A stretch of 64,000 bases of DNA from Pseudomonas reinekei (GCF_001945365.1 NZ_MSTQ01000001.1:248001-312000); one strand, 5' to 3'. Counted from the stretch's first letter, positions 26,597 through 36,478 are shown. The notes: generated by a model from the letters alone, not told the origin. Made by a program: numbers and translations.

Positions 26597-27739
26597 TCAG
26601 CGCTGGCGGGCAGCCGTTCGCCAGACCCGTGCAATGTCCGTCGCTCGCTCACGCAACAAACGCGGCGCTTCGGTACATGCCTGTTCCAGCGTCATTGGAC
26701 CGCTCGCCAGGGCAAACGCGGCGTCGATGCCATGCGCATACAACGCCTGATAGCCCTCGCCCAACGTACCGGCGATAACGATGACCGGCACGCCGCGCAG
26801 TTGAGCAATGCGCGCGACACCGAACGGTGTTTTGCCGCGCAGGGTTTGTGCGTCGAAACGCCCTTCCCCGGTGATCACCAGATCGGCAACTTTAACCGCG
26901 TCCGCCAGGCCCACCAACTCGGCAACCACCTCAACCCCGGCCTTGAATTGCGCCCCCAGGAACGCCTTGGCGCCAAAGCCCAAACCACCCGCCGCACCGC
27001 TGCCGGCTTCATTGCGCAGGTCTTTTTCCAACACCTTGGCGCAGTGATCGGCGAAGTGCCCCAGCGCCAGATCCAGTTGTTGAACCTGCTCGGGCGATGC
27101 ACCTTTTTGCGGACCAAATATCGCCGAGGCGCCGTGAGGGCCGCACAGTGGATTGTTCACATCCGCCGCGATGTCGAAACGCACGTCGGCCAAACGAGGG
27201 TCGAACTCGCTGAGATCAATGCGCGCCAATTGCGCCAGCGCCAAGCCGCCCGGCGCCAAAGGTTCACCTTGTGCATCCAGCAGCTTCACGCCCAATGCCT
27301 GCATCGCACCGGCGCCACCATCATTGGTCGCACTGCCACCGATGGCCAGAATCACCCGTTGCGCGCCGGCATCCAGCGCCGCGCGAATCAGCTCACCGGT
27401 GCCGAAGGTACTGCTGATGCACGCATCGCGCTGCCCCACCGGGACCAATTGCAAACCGCTGGCTTCGGCCATTTCGATGATCGCGGTGTGGCTGTCGGGC
27501 AACCAGCCCCAGGCGGCATTGACCGCCGCACCCAAAGGCCCGCTAACTCCAGTGCGGCGCAGTTCGCCATGACAGGCCGCCAGCACCGACTCGACCGTCC
27601 CCTCCCCGCCGTCGGCCATCGGGCATTTGATCAACTGCGCATCGGGCCAGACCTCGGCGAGTCCAAGGGCGATAGCATCAGCAACGCCTTGAGCACTCAG
27701 GCTGTCCTTGAACGAGTCGGGGGCGATGACGATTTTCAT
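26597..27739 (-). CDS. garK: Glycerate kinase (GarK/GlxK family)
   Basis: 380 residues starting MKIVIAPDSFKDSLSA, the family's signature N-terminus. GGAGAG precedes the ATG at 27739. Other family motifs are CPMADGGEGT, AIGGSATNDGGAGAMQALG, NPLCGPHGASAIFGPQKGA and DLVITGEGRFDAQTLRGKTPFGVA. It phosphorylates D-glycerate, feeding sugar-diacid or glyoxylate-derived carbon into lower glycolysis; whether position 2 or 3 is phosphorylated is not evident from sequence. It lies 133 bp downstream of a CdaR-type regulator on the same strand and near a divergent MFS carrier, the usual diacid/glycerate arrangement. Confidence 0.94.
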   Translation of the reverse strand: MKIVIAPDSFKDSLSAQGVADAIALGLAEVWPDAQLIKCPMADGGEGTVESVLAACHGELRRTGVSGPLGAAVNAAWGWLPDSHTAIIEMAEASGLQLVPVGQRDACISSTFGTGELIRAALDAGAQRVILAIGGSATNDGGAGAMQALGVKLLDAQGEPLAPGGLALAQLARIDLSEFDPRLADVRFDIAADVNNPLCGPHGASAIFGPQKGASPEQVQQLDLALGHFADHCAKVLEKDLRNEAGSGAAGGLGFGAKAFLGAQFKAGVEVVAELVGLADAVKVADLVITGEGRFDAQTLRGKTPFGVARIAQLRGVPVIVIAGTLGEGYQALYAHGIDAAFALASGPMTLEQACTEAPRLLRERATDIARVWRTAARQR

Positions 27740-27872
27740 GGGTACTCTCCGGTTGTTATGGAGATCATGCTGCCAGCAGGCCCGAACAATAACGCCAGTC
27801 CGCTGCACAAGCCGCACAGAGGATTATTGTTCATTTTCACAAAAAGCCGTATTCACACGCCCGGGATCGTGT

Positions 27873-28982
27873 TCAGCTCTGGGGTAATAGTTGAACGCCG
27901 AGATACAACGCCAGCATGCCGTCCAGCTTCAACGGATCAACGCCGCTGAGTTCAGCAACGCGCTCCATCCGATAGCGCAAACTGTTGCGATGAATGCCCA
28001 AGGCATCAGCACAGGCCTGGCTCTGGCCGTCGTGTTCGCACCAACTGCGCAAGGTCGCCAGCAACTGGCCGTTGTTGTCCTTGGCGATGACTTTGCGCAG
28101 TGGGTTGAGCAACTCGTCCAGCGCATCGTCGTTGCGATGTCGCCAGAGCATCACGGGCAATCGATAACGGGTCAGCGTCAATAAGCGTGATTGGGGCAGG
28201 ACGTCACGCCCGTAGGCCAGCAAGTCGCCGACCCGACGGTAACAGCGGCGCAATCCTGTGAGCCCGTCGGCCTGCCCGCCCACGGCAATGCGCAGGATGT
28301 TCCAGCCCAAACCGTCGAGCTTTTCCAGCAGCCGATCATTTTCGATGGACTGGTTGGCCGGTCGGCACCACAGCAGCGAGGACTTGGCTGAACTCACGCA
28401 CCAACTGTCCGGGTAGCGCGAAGTGAGCCAGGCGCTGAGTGCCTCGACGGTTTGCCCCGGCCCGTGTTCCATGCCCAATTCGAACAGGTACGGCACTCGC
28501 GTCATTTGCGGTTTGAGGCCGAGCTGTTGCGCCTCGTCGATCAGGCGCGGTGAGCTGCCGGCGTCACTGAGCAACAACGCCAGCAGGTCATCGCAACGCT
28601 GGCGCCGCCACTGCTGCTCGGCTTGAAGGTTGCGCTGGCCCACCAGCATCTCGGCGGTCATGCGCACCAGTTCGGCGTAGGTGCGTAACTGCTCGGGTTC
28701 GCCAGTGATGCCGAGCACGCCGATCAAGCGCTGGTCGAGCATCAGCGGCAGGTTGATCCCGGGCTGCACGCCTTTGAGGTGAACCGCGGTTTGCGCATCG
28801 ATCTCCACCACGCGGCCATTGGCCAATACCAATTGCGCGCCTTCGTGGCGGGTGTTGACCCGCTCCGGTTCGCCGCTGCCGAGAATCAGCCCCTGACTGT
28901 CCATGACGTTGACGTTGTACGGCAAGATGGCCATCGCGCGGTCGACGATGTCCTGGGCCAGGTCGTGATCGAGTTCGAACAT
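27873..28982 (-). CDS. cdaR: CdaR-family transcriptional regulator of diacid/glycerate use
   Basis: 369 residues from the ATG at 28982, with AAGGA 8 nt upstream. The N-terminal ~135 residues form the sugar-diacid recognition domain (MFELDHDLAQDIVDRAMAIL, then DSQGLILGSGEPERVNTRHEGA). The C-terminus has a PucR-type helix-turn-helix (CEHDGQSQACADALGIHRNSLRYRMERV). It probably activates garK and the divergent MFS gene in response to glycerate, glucarate or galactarate; the 170-bp divergent gap would hold its operator. Confidence 0.9.
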   Translation of the reverse strand: MFELDHDLAQDIVDRAMAILPYNVNVMDSQGLILGSGEPERVNTRHEGAQLVLANGRVVEIDAQTAVHLKGVQPGINLPLMLDQRLIGVLGITGEPEQLRTYAELVRMTAEMLVGQRNLQAEQQWRRQRCDDLLALLLSDAGSSPRLIDEAQQLGLKPQMTRVPYLFELGMEHGPGQTVEALSAWLTSRYPDSWCVSSAKSSLLWCRPANQSIENDRLLEKLDGLGWNILRIAVGGQADGLTGLRRCYRRVGDLLAYGRDVLPQSRLLTLTRYRLPVMLWRHRNDDALDELLNPLRKVIAKDNNGQLLATLRSWCEHDGQSQACADALGIHRNSLRYRMERVAELSGVDPLKLDGMLALYLGVQLLPQS

Positions 28983-29152
28983 AACGGTGATCCTTGAAAG
29001 CGTGAGGGCCAAGCGGTTGTTCACCCGCACAGGCCTTGGTAACAAACCCTGTGCTCAGGCACAAAGACAGCAGCCCCGAGGGTGGTCGAGACTCTCTGGG
29101 CGATCAACGTTACCCTTGCATCGCAAAAAATCATAATAAAGAGAGAGCCGCC

Positions 29153-30463
29153 ATGTCACAGAGCGCCGCCGCTACCCAGGCCATCGTTGACGAGAAAAAC
29201 GCCGTCTACAAACGCATTACCCTGCGTTTGATCCCCTTCATTTTCATCTGCTACCTGTTCAACTACCTCGACCGGGTGAACGTTGGATTTGCCAAGCTGC
29301 AGATGCTCGACGCACTGAAATTCAGCGAAACCGTGTACGGCCTCGGTGCCGGGATTTTCTTTATTGGCTACGTGCTATGCGGCGTACCGAGCAACCTCGC
29401 CCTGACCAAATTCGGCCCACGACGCTGGATCGCGCTGATGATGATCACTTGGGGTACGCTGTCGACCTGCCTGCTGTTCGTCACCACCCCGACCGGGTTC
29501 TACACCTTGCGCCTGTTCACCGGTGCGGCCGAAGCCGGGTTCTTCCCGGGCGTGGTGCTCTATCTTTCCCAGTGGTTCCCCACCTTCCGCCGTGGCCGCA
29601 TCATGGCGCTGTTCATGTCGGCGATCCCGGTGTCGGGCCTGCTCGGCAGCCCGTTCTCTGGCTGGATTCTCAATCACTTCGCCGCAGGCCAGGGCGGTTT
29701 GGCCGGTTGGCAGTGGATGTTTTTGCTGCAAGGCGTGCCGACTGTTGTACTCGGTGCACTGGCGTATTTCCTGCTCAGCGACAGCTACGCCAATGCCAAA
29801 TGGCTGACGCCGTTCGAGCGCTCGGTGCTGGAAGCCGACCACGCCGAAGACCTGGCCAACAAGCCGAAAACCACCACCGATTCCCTGCTGGCGGTGTTCA
29901 AGAACCCGGCGATCTGGGCGTTCGGCCTGATCTACTTCTGCATTCAGAGCGGCGTCTACGCGATCAACTTCTGGCTGCCGTCGATCATCAAGAACCTGGG
30001 CTTCAGCGATAACCTGGTGATTGGCTGGTTGAGTGCTATTCCGTATCTGCTCGCGGCGCTGTTCATGTTGTTCGTGGGCCGCTCGGCCGACTTGCATAAA
30101 GAACGCCGCTGGCACTTGGTCGTGCCGATGCTGATGGGCGCGCTCGGTCTGCTGATCGCCGTGAACTTCGCCGCCAACCCGGCCATCGCCATCCTTGGCC
30201 TGACCATCGCCACCATGGGCGCCCTCACCGGCCTGCCGATGTTCTGGCCGGTGCCGACTGCGCTGCTCAGTGCGGGCGCTGCGGCGGGTGGCCTGGCGCT
30301 GATCAACTCCATGGGGCAAATGGCGGGTTTCCTCAGCCCTTACCTGGTGGGTTGGGTCAAGGACAGCACCGGGTCGACCGATGCGGCGTTGTACTTGCTG
30401 GCGGGCGTGATTGTCTGCGGTAGCTTGCTGGCGTTGCGTATGACTCGCACCCTGCGCGTCTAA
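29153..30463 (+). CDS. MFS transporter, anion:cation symporter family (glycerate/sugar-diacid type)
   Basis: 436 residues from the ATG at 29153, which has a GAGAGAG site upstream. Twelve hydrophobic spans are visible. Family motifs are FNYLDRVNVGFAKLQM in span 1, KFGPRRWIALMMITWG, and RLFTGAAEAGFFPGVVLYLSQWFP with the conserved EAGFFPG of the GudP/TtuB group. Its place opposite cdaR-garK suggests uptake of glycerate or a sugar diacid; tartrate or phthalate-like anions are possible. Confidence 0.9.
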   Translation: MSQSAAATQAIVDEKNAVYKRITLRLIPFIFICYLFNYLDRVNVGFAKLQMLDALKFSETVYGLGAGIFFIGYVLCGVPSNLALTKFGPRRWIALMMITWGTLSTCLLFVTTPTGFYTLRLFTGAAEAGFFPGVVLYLSQWFPTFRRGRIMALFMSAIPVSGLLGSPFSGWILNHFAAGQGGLAGWQWMFLLQGVPTVVLGALAYFLLSDSYANAKWLTPFERSVLEADHAEDLANKPKTTTDSLLAVFKNPAIWAFGLIYFCIQSGVYAINFWLPSIIKNLGFSDNLVIGWLSAIPYLLAALFMLFVGRSADLHKERRWHLVVPMLMGALGLLIAVNFAANPAIAILGLTIATMGALTGLPMFWPVPTALLSAGAAAGGLALINSMGQMAGFLSPYLVGWVKDSTGSTDAALYLLAGVIVCGSLLALRMTRTLRV

Positions 30464-30477
30464 GCACAGCAAATCCC

Positions 30478-30503
30478 CTGTGGGAGCTAGCAGGCTCCCA
30501 CAG
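30478..30503. repeat. REP-type hairpin (GTGGGAGC family)
   Basis: The inverted repeat CTGTGGGAGC/GCTCCCACAG with a 6-nt loop starts 15 nt after the MFS gene. The same type recurs at 31622, 32642 and 37844. Confidence 0.75.
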
Positions 30504-30595
30504 TTGTGTCGTGCGTGTGTTTGAGATTTGCGTTGGCTCCCGGCGGTGGTTCTGGTATTTGATTGAGCCTTTCCCTCCGGCAAAAGGATTTCCTC

Positions 30596-31609
30596 ATGAG
30601 CTACCGCACACTGGGTCATTCGGGCTTGCAAGTGTCTACCCTGACCCTGGGCACCATGATGTTCGGCGAACAGACCAGCACCGAAGAGTCCCTGCGAATC
30701 ATCGAAAAGGCCTGGGACCAAGGCATCAATTTCATCGACACCGCCGACGTCTACACCAACGGCCGCTCCGAAGAAATTGTCGGTGAGGCCATCGCCAGCC
30801 GCCGTCATGAATGGGTGCTGGCGACCAAGGTCGGCTTCGGCCCGGTGGACGGCGTGCCGAACCGCAGCGGTCTGAGCCGCAAGCACATCTTCAATGGCAT
30901 CAACGCCAGTCTGACGCGCCTGGGCACTGACTATCTCGACATCTACTACCTGCACCGCGAAGACCACAACACGCCGCTGGAAGTCACGGTATCGGCCATT
31001 GGCGACCTGATTCGCCAGGGCAAAATCCGCTATTGGGGCCTGTCGAATTATCGCGGCTGGCGCATTGCCGAGGTGATTCGCATCGCCGACAAACTGGGCA
31101 TCGACCGGCCAGTGATCAGCCAGCCGCTTTACAACATCGTCAACCGCCAGGCCGAAACCGAGCAGATCACTGCGGCGCAGAATTATGGTCTCGGTGTGGT
31201 CCCTTACAGCCCCTTGGCGCGCGGCGTGCTCAGCGGCAAGTACGCGCCGGATGCAAAACCCGATGCCGACAGCCGAGCCGGCCGCGCCGACAAGCGAATT
31301 CTGGAAACTGAATGGCGTGTGGAATCGCTGCGCATCGCTCAGCAGATCCAGCAATACACTCAGGAGCGCGGCGTCGGCATTGTCGAGTTCGCGATCGCCT
31401 GGGTGCTGAACAACGCCGCCGTCACCTCCGCCATTGTCGGCCCGCGCACCGAAGCACAATGGGACGCCTACACTAAGGCAAAAGCGGTGAAGATCACGCC
31501 TGAAGATGAAGCCTTCATCGATTCGCTGGTGACACCGGGGCATGCCTCGACACCGGGGTTCAATGACGTGAGCCACTTCGTGTCGGGCCGTAAACCGCGT
31601 ACAGCCTGA
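30596..31609 (+). CDS. Aldo/keto reductase
   Basis: 337 residues from the ATG at 30596, with AAGGA 7 nt upstream. It is an AKR TIM-barrel protein. Catalytic residues are visible: Asp and Tyr in FIDTADVYTNGRSEEIVG, Lys in WVLATKVGFGP, and His in DYLDIYYLHRED. The C-terminal NADPH-binding stretch is AIVGPRTEAQWDA. It reduces an aldehyde or ketone with NADPH; the substrate cannot be told. It is flanked by REP-type hairpins, so it is probably transcribed alone, although it follows the diacid/glycerate MFS gene. Confidence 0.92.
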   Translation: MSYRTLGHSGLQVSTLTLGTMMFGEQTSTEESLRIIEKAWDQGINFIDTADVYTNGRSEEIVGEAIASRRHEWVLATKVGFGPVDGVPNRSGLSRKHIFNGINASLTRLGTDYLDIYYLHREDHNTPLEVTVSAIGDLIRQGKIRYWGLSNYRGWRIAEVIRIADKLGIDRPVISQPLYNIVNRQAETEQITAAQNYGLGVVPYSPLARGVLSGKYAPDAKPDADSRAGRADKRILETEWRVESLRIAQQIQQYTQERGVGIVEFAIAWVLNNAAVTSAIVGPRTEAQWDAYTKAKAVKITPEDEAFIDSLVTPGHASTPGFNDVSHFVSGRKPRTA

Positions 31610-31621
31610 CGACATATGTAC

Positions 31622-31653
31622 CCTGTAGGCGCTGGCAAGCCAGCTCCCACAGG
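31622..31653. repeat. REP-type hairpin, imperfect
   Basis: CCTGTAGGCGCTGG and CCAGCTCCCACAGG form an imperfect inverted repeat of the GTGGGAGC family, 12 nt after the aldo/keto reductase gene. Confidence 0.6.
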
Positions 31654-31743
31654 TTATTTATTGATTGATCGGTCAATGTCCGGCTGAAAACCCCGTATCC
31701 TCTGCGCCCGTTTCACACTCACTCAAAATCACGCGAGGACAGT

Positions 31744-32625
31744 TTGTCTAAAGGTATCGCTCTATCGGTTTCAGCCTCGGTGCTGTTTGCCGTCATGTAT
31801 TACTACACGTCGCTGCTCACCCCTTTGAGCGGCGTGGAAATTTTTGGCTGGCGCATGCTGCTGACCGTGCCCTGCATGACCGTGTTCATGCTGGTGTCCG
31901 GGGAATGGCGGCGCGTGGTCGACCTGTTGCGGCGCATCGGCGCGCAACCCAAGTTGATCGCCGGCCTGCTGCTCTCTTCGGCGCTCCTGGGTGTACAGCT
32001 TTGGCTGTTCATGTGGGCGCCGCTCAACGGCTACAGCCTCGATGTGTCGCTTGGGTATTTCCTGTTGCCGCTGGCCATGGTGCTGACCGGGCGCATCGCC
32101 TACGGTGAACGCCTGTCGTACCTGCAAAAAGTCGCGGTGTTTTTCGCCACGCTGGGCGTGATCAATGAGTTGTATCAGGTGGGCGGATTTTCCTGGGCCA
32201 CGCTGCTGGTGGTCGTCGGCTATCCGTTGTATTTCGTGCTGCGCAAATGGCTGAAAGCCGACAACCTCGGCGGGCTCTGGCTGGACATGACCCTGATGCT
32301 ACCGATCGCCTACTGGTTCGTGCACGGCGGCGAACAAGGCTTTGGCGTGTTCGATCAGCATCCGGCGCTGACGTGGCTGATCCCGCTGCTGGGCTTGATC
32401 AGTGCGTCGGCCTTGGTGGTCTACATCATCGCCAGCCGCTTGCTGCCGTTCAGCCTGTTCGGGTTGTTGAGCTATGTTGAGCCGGTGCTGTTGCTGGGCG
32501 TGGCGTTGTTGCTGGGCGAAAGTATCAAGCCGACTGAATGGCTGACCTATATCCCGATCTGGATGGCGGTGCTGGTGTTGGTGTTTGAAGGGTTCAAGCA
32601 TCTGATGCGGCAAAGACGCCCGTAA
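31744..32625 (+). CDS. rarD: EamA-family permease, RarD type
   Basis: 293 residues from a TTG start at 31744, with GAGG 5 nt upstream; there is no better ATG. Ten hydrophobic spans are visible. RarD hallmarks are MSKGIALSVSASVLFA at the N-terminus, the YYYTSLLTPLSGVEIFGWRML region, WAPLNGYSLDVSLGYFLLPL, and SYVEPVLLLGVALLLGE near the C-terminus. The substrate is not established for this family. The gene stands alone between two REP-type hairpins. Confidence 0.9.
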   Translation: MSKGIALSVSASVLFAVMYYYTSLLTPLSGVEIFGWRMLLTVPCMTVFMLVSGEWRRVVDLLRRIGAQPKLIAGLLLSSALLGVQLWLFMWAPLNGYSLDVSLGYFLLPLAMVLTGRIAYGERLSYLQKVAVFFATLGVINELYQVGGFSWATLLVVVGYPLYFVLRKWLKADNLGGLWLDMTLMLPIAYWFVHGGEQGFGVFDQHPALTWLIPLLGLISASALVVYIIASRLLPFSLFGLLSYVEPVLLLGVALLLGESIKPTEWLTYIPIWMAVLVLVFEGFKHLMRQRRP

Positions 32626-32641
32626 GCTCACCCAAAAACAA

Positions 32642-32671
32642 CTGTGGGAGCGAGCAGGCTCGCTCCCACAG
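32642..32671. repeat. REP-type hairpin (GTGGGAGCGAGC family)
   Basis: A perfect 13-bp stem CTGTGGGAGCGAG with a 4-nt loop lies between the convergent rarD and hpd genes, where it could end both transcripts. Confidence 0.8.
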
Positions 32672-32689
32672 GTTTATCGGTGTAACGGC

Positions 32690-33766
32690 TTAGTCGGTGG
32701 CGAGAACACCACGACGAACCTGATCACGCTCGATCGACTCGAACAGCGCCTTGAAGTTGCCCTCACCGAAACCATCGTCGCCTTTACGCTGGATGAACTC
32801 GAAGAACACCGGCCCCATTAGGGTTTCCGAGAAGATCTGCAACAGCAGACGCTTGTCGCCCGACTCGGACGAACCGTCCAGCAAAATGCCGCGCGCTTGC
32901 AGTTCGCCCACCGGCTCGCCGTGGTTCGGCAAACGGCCTTCGAGCATTTCGTAGTAGGTGTCCGGCGGCGCGGTCATGAAGCGCATGCCGATGCTTTTCA
33001 GGTGATCCCAGGTCTTGATCAGGTCATCACTGAGGAAGGCCACGTGCTGGATGCCCTCGCCGTTGAACTGCATCAGGAACTCTTCGATCTGCCCGGCGCC
33101 CTTGGACGATTCTTCGTTCAACGGGATGCGGATCATACCGTCCGGTGCAGTCATCGCCTTGGAAGTCAGGCCGGTGTATTCGCCCTTGATGTCGAAGTAA
33201 CGGATTTCACGGAAGTTGAACAGCTTCTCGTAGAAGTTCGCCCAATAGGCCATGCGACCGCGATACACGTTGTGGGTCAAGTGGTCGATGATCTTCAGGC
33301 CGGCACCGACCGGGTGACGGTCGACGCCTTCGATGAACACGAAGTCGATGTCGTAGATCGAGCTGCCTTCACCGAAACGGTCGATCAGGTACAGCGGCGC
33401 ACCGCCAATGCCTTTGATCGCCGGCAGGTTAAGCTCCATCGGACCGGTTTCGATGTGGATCGGCTGGGCGCCGATTTCCAGGGCGCGCTTGTAGGCTTTT
33501 TGCGAATCCTTTACGCGGAACGCCATGCCGCACACCGACGGGCCGTGCTCGGCCGCGAAGTACGACGCGACGCTGTTGGGTTCGTTATTAAGGATCAGGT
33601 TGATCGCGCCCTGACGGTACAGGTGCACGTCTTTGGAACGGTGGGTCGCGACCTTGGTGAAGCCCATGATCTCGAAGATCGGCTCCAGGGTATTCGGGGT
33701 CGGTGATGCGAACTCGATGAATTCAAAGCCCATCAGGCCCATCGGGTTTTCGTATAAATCTGCCAT
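32690..33766 (-). CDS. hpd: 4-hydroxyphenylpyruvate dioxygenase
   Basis: 358 residues, the classic length of the Pseudomonas enzyme. The three iron ligands are present: H162 (IIDHLTHNV), H241 (GIQHVAF) and E323 ([10 protein letters not shown]). The C-terminal gate helix follows ([18 protein letters not shown]). It converts 4-hydroxyphenylpyruvate to homogentisate in tyrosine catabolism and is the source of pyomelanin precursor. GAGG lies 8 nt before the ATG. It is monocistronic here; the other tyrosine-degradation genes are not in the window. Confidence 0.98.
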   Translation of the reverse strand: MADLYENPMGLMGFEFIEFASPTPNTLEPIFEIMGFTKVATHRSKDVHLYRQGAINLILNNEPNSVASYFAAEHGPSVCGMAFRVKDSQKAYKRALEIGAQPIHIETGPMELNLPAIKGIGGAPLYLIDRFGEGSSIYDIDFVFIEGVDRHPVGAGLKIIDHLTHNVYRGRMAYWANFYEKLFNFREIRYFDIKGEYTGLTSKAMTAPDGMIRIPLNEESSKGAGQIEEFLMQFNGEGIQHVAFLSDDLIKTWDHLKSIGMRFMTAPPDTYYEMLEGRLPNHGEPVGELQARGILLDGSSESGDKRLLLQIFSETLMGPVFFEFIQRKGDDGFGEGNFKALFESIERDQVRRGVLATD

Positions 33767-34014
33767 GGTTGGCGCCTCATCATGCTTTCAGGAATTAACA
33801 AACGTTAGTTGCTAGCAATGCTGAGACCGGTGGGTGGCGCGCAGGAGATGCCCCGCACGCTGCGGGCGAGGAAATCACCGTAGATCAATTGAAACCCAAA
33901 TATCTTCATTGTCGACCCAAGGCTATTGCGGGCGAGGCTTCTGCTGCCAGAAGACGATTATTCTTGTATTCGTAACCTGATTCTACACAGCGTAAATCAG
34001 TTTGTCCGCCCTCT

Positions 34015-34236
34015 CTATAAAATCCGCCTTTTTCCCGCACGTGCAAGGGGTTTGTTGTCCAGACATATCCTGACCAGAATCTGCCCGTTCCCCGGATACA
34101 CCGCCAACGCCAGTTGTTCGCCCAACAGCTGCGCGGCCTGTCCGTGCTCGAGCGACGCCAGGCATTACCGGCGAAGCTGGCCATCGTCAAACTGGCTGAG
34201 CGACTTGATTATCGTTGATCGGCATAATGGCTCCAT
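34015..34236 (-). pseudogene. Possible decayed small gene with an in-frame stop
   Basis: One minus-strand frame reads MEPLCRSTIIKSLSQFDDGQ..., hits a TAA at 34165-34167, then continues with clear Pseudomonas-like codon choice (LASLEHGQAAQLLGEQLALA, VYPGNGQILVRICLDNKPLA) to a TAG at 34015. This looks like a ~73-residue gene cut by a nonsense change. No strong ribosome site precedes the ATG and no family is recognised. It lies in the 564-bp gap between hpd and the EAL gene; nothing else in that gap could be assigned. Confidence 0.35.
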
Positions 34237-34330
34237 GCGAACTATCATGGCTCGTACCTGAACTCTTTTTGGGAGGCATTTGGCCCTGCCAGCATTTGAG
34301 AGCTCCATTTCATCGCTACAGGTTTTGCAA

Positions 34331-35863
34331 ATGCCACTAAAAACCAAACCCCGAAAACGCAGGCTCAAAGTTGCGGTGACCTTGCTCAGTGGCTTGCTTC
34401 CGGTACTGCTGGGCTCTTTCATTCTTTATATGCAGGCCGGGCGCGCACTCGTGCAGCATGCACAGGAAACCGCCGAAGAAGCCATTCGCCAATTTGAACT
34501 GATGCTCGACAACACGGCTCAGGCGGCGCACGAGTTGTTGCCACTGGCCGGGCAAAGTTGCCTGGACGTCAACCTCGCCTTGCGCGAGCAAGTCACCCGA
34601 CGTCCCTTCGTGCGTTCGACCAACCTGATGTGGGACGACACTATTTATTGCAGCTCCCTGTTTGGCGACTATCACGAAAAAGTCGCTTCCGGCGGCTATG
34701 CCGGTGGACGGTTGTTGCTGATGAAGGGCAATCCGGTCACGCCCGATACCGCCTTGTTGGTCTATCGGATCGAGGATGGCAAACGCGGTGCGTTGGCGAC
34801 ACTGGATGGTTACCACTTGAGCAACGTACTGCGCCTGATCGGGAGGCACACATTGCTGATACTGCAAGTCGGCAATAACTGGTTAACCGCCGATGGTCAT
34901 GTTCAGGAGGGCACCCTACCCGACTTTTCCGTCGCCCAAAGCATGCTCAAATCGACTCGGTATGATTTCAGCGTGGCGGCCGGTTTCCCGGACGGTGAAA
35001 CCTGGCGCTACATGACCAATGAATACCCGACGCTGTTCAGCTTACTGATCTTTTTCGGGGTCATTTCCGGCGCGATCGGCCATGTTCTTCAGAAGCGTTC
35101 GAACTCACCCACCCTCGAAATGCAACGTGCGCTGGACGCTGTAGAGTTCGTTCCTTATTTCCAGGCTGTGGTGCATGGCGACAGCAAGAAACTCTCGGGC
35201 ATCGAGGTATTGATGCGCTGGAATCATCCGAAGGAAGGCCTGGTGCGTCCGGATCTGTTCATCCCGTTTGCCGAGCATTCCGGGCTCATCGTGCCGATGA
35301 CCCGTTCTTTGATGCAGCAAACCGCAACCTTGCTGGGCCCGCTGTCCGGTTCGTTCACCGAGCCTTTTCATATCGGTATCAACATCACTGCCAGCCACTG
35401 CCAGAACCTTGATCTGATCCAGGACTGCCGCCAGTTCCTCGGTGCTTTCGCGCCTGGTTCCATTCATCTGGTACTGGAGTTGACCGAGCGCGAACTGTTT
35501 GAACCCACTGAGCTCACTCATCAACTGTTCGACCAGTTGCATGAACTTGGCGTGATGTTCGCCATTGACGACTTCGGCACCGGGCATTCCAGCCTGGGCT
35601 ATTTGCGCCAGTTCAATGTTGACTTCCTGAAAATCGACCAGAGTTTTGTCGCGATGATCGGCATCGACACACCTTCCAGCCATATTCTCGACACCATCAT
35701 CCAACTTGCCCGCAAGCTCGAGCTGTCAATGGTTGCAGAAGGTGTAGAAACCCAAGAGCAAAGTGATTATCTGACCGCGCACAACGTCAACTTCCAGCAA
35801 GGCTTTCTGTTCGGCCGACCCATGCCGGGCGCGGAATTCATTAGTGCATTAAGCGATCATTAA
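34331..35863 (+). CDS. Cyclic-di-GMP phosphodiesterase, CSS-motif/EAL
   Basis: 510 residues from the ATG at 34331, with AGG 8 nt upstream; a TTG at 34280 with GGGAGG 3 nt upstream is an alternative that adds 17 residues. A first membrane span (VAVTLLSGLLPVLLGSFILY) is followed by a periplasmic CSS domain (TIYCSSLFGDYH, with a partner cysteine in GQSCLDV), a second span (LFSLLIFFGVISGAIGHVL), then a cytoplasmic EAL domain. EAL residues are present, with EVL in place of EAL (SGIEVLMRWNHP), plus NITASH, LELTERE, DDFGTGHSSLGYL, KIDQSFV and AEGVET. It should degrade c-di-GMP under control of periplasmic thiol redox state (DsbA/DsbB), as known for this family. Confidence 0.93.
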   Translation: MPLKTKPRKRRLKVAVTLLSGLLPVLLGSFILYMQAGRALVQHAQETAEEAIRQFELMLDNTAQAAHELLPLAGQSCLDVNLALREQVTRRPFVRSTNLMWDDTIYCSSLFGDYHEKVASGGYAGGRLLLMKGNPVTPDTALLVYRIEDGKRGALATLDGYHLSNVLRLIGRHTLLILQVGNNWLTADGHVQEGTLPDFSVAQSMLKSTRYDFSVAAGFPDGETWRYMTNEYPTLFSLLIFFGVISGAIGHVLQKRSNSPTLEMQRALDAVEFVPYFQAVVHGDSKKLSGIEVLMRWNHPKEGLVRPDLFIPFAEHSGLIVPMTRSLMQQTATLLGPLSGSFTEPFHIGINITASHCQNLDLIQDCRQFLGAFAPGSIHLVLELTERELFEPTELTHQLFDQLHELGVMFAIDDFGTGHSSLGYLRQFNVDFLKIDQSFVAMIGIDTPSSHILDTIIQLARKLELSMVAEGVETQEQSDYLTAHNVNFQQGFLFGRPMPGAEFISALSDH

Positions 35864-36097
35864 CCCTCAGGGTTATGCGACGAGACGGCTAAAGGGCGCA
35901 CCAATTTGAATCAAAACACTACTCTTGTTACATGAAGAAAAAGACATGATTTACTCTTGATCAATTAACTACTACAATTTTTCATGCCTGCGGTAATTTG
36001 GCAGGTGAGCCACTTATCACCGAGTCGCTTCAAGGCTCTTGGCTTATAGCTTTGTTTGCGGTTGGTATCAGCCAAACACACTATTGGAGTAAAGATA

Positions 36098-36463
36098 TTG
36101 TCCAGACTCGCTGAATTTCGTGCAGCTGAAAAGGCCCTTCAAGAACAGCTCAAGCAGCTTGAATCCCTGAAGAACGATGCCGGGCTCAAGAAAGAAATCG
36201 AATTCGAAGAAAAGCTCCAGGGGCTGATGAAAACCTACGGCAAGAGCCTGCGCGACATCATCGCCATTCTCGATCCGAACCCGGCTAAATCCGGCTTGCA
36301 ACAGGCCGCTGCACCTAAAACCCGCCGCGCTCGCGTGGTCAAGGTTTATCAGAACCCGCACACCGGCGAACTGATTGAAACCAAGGGTGGCAATCATCGC
36401 GGCCTGAAAGCCTGGAAGGAACAATACGGTGCTTCCACCGTTGATTCCTGGCTGCGCGGCTAA
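36098..36463 (+). CDS. mvaU: H-NS-like xenogeneic silencer, MvaT family (MvaU type)
   Basis: 121 residues from a TTG start at 36098, with GGAG 8 nt upstream. MSRLAEFRAAEKALQEQL begins the N-terminal coiled coil used for oligomerisation. KTRRARVVKVYQNPHTGELIETKGGNHRGLKAWKEQYG is split here into its parts: the basic linker KTRRARVVKVY and the C-terminal DNA-binding AT-hook-like NPHTGELIETKGGNHRGLK. The opening matches MvaU/TurB better than MvaT. It binds AT-rich DNA and silences foreign genes, so it may act on region A of this window. A 234-bp AT-rich upstream gap presumably holds its promoter, and a terminator follows. Confidence 0.93.
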   Translation: MSRLAEFRAAEKALQEQLKQLESLKNDAGLKKEIEFEEKLQGLMKTYGKSLRDIIAILDPNPAKSGLQQAAAPKTRRARVVKVYQNPHTGELIETKGGNHRGLKAWKEQYGASTVDSWLRG

Positions 36464-36478
36464 GCACTCGCGGCAACG

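Noticed and set aside
29375..31615. 746-codon minus-strand frame spanning the MFS and aldo/keto reductase genes
   Set aside because: It covers two clear plus-strand genes and the REP hairpin between them, and is Arg/Gln/His-rich as antisense frames are.
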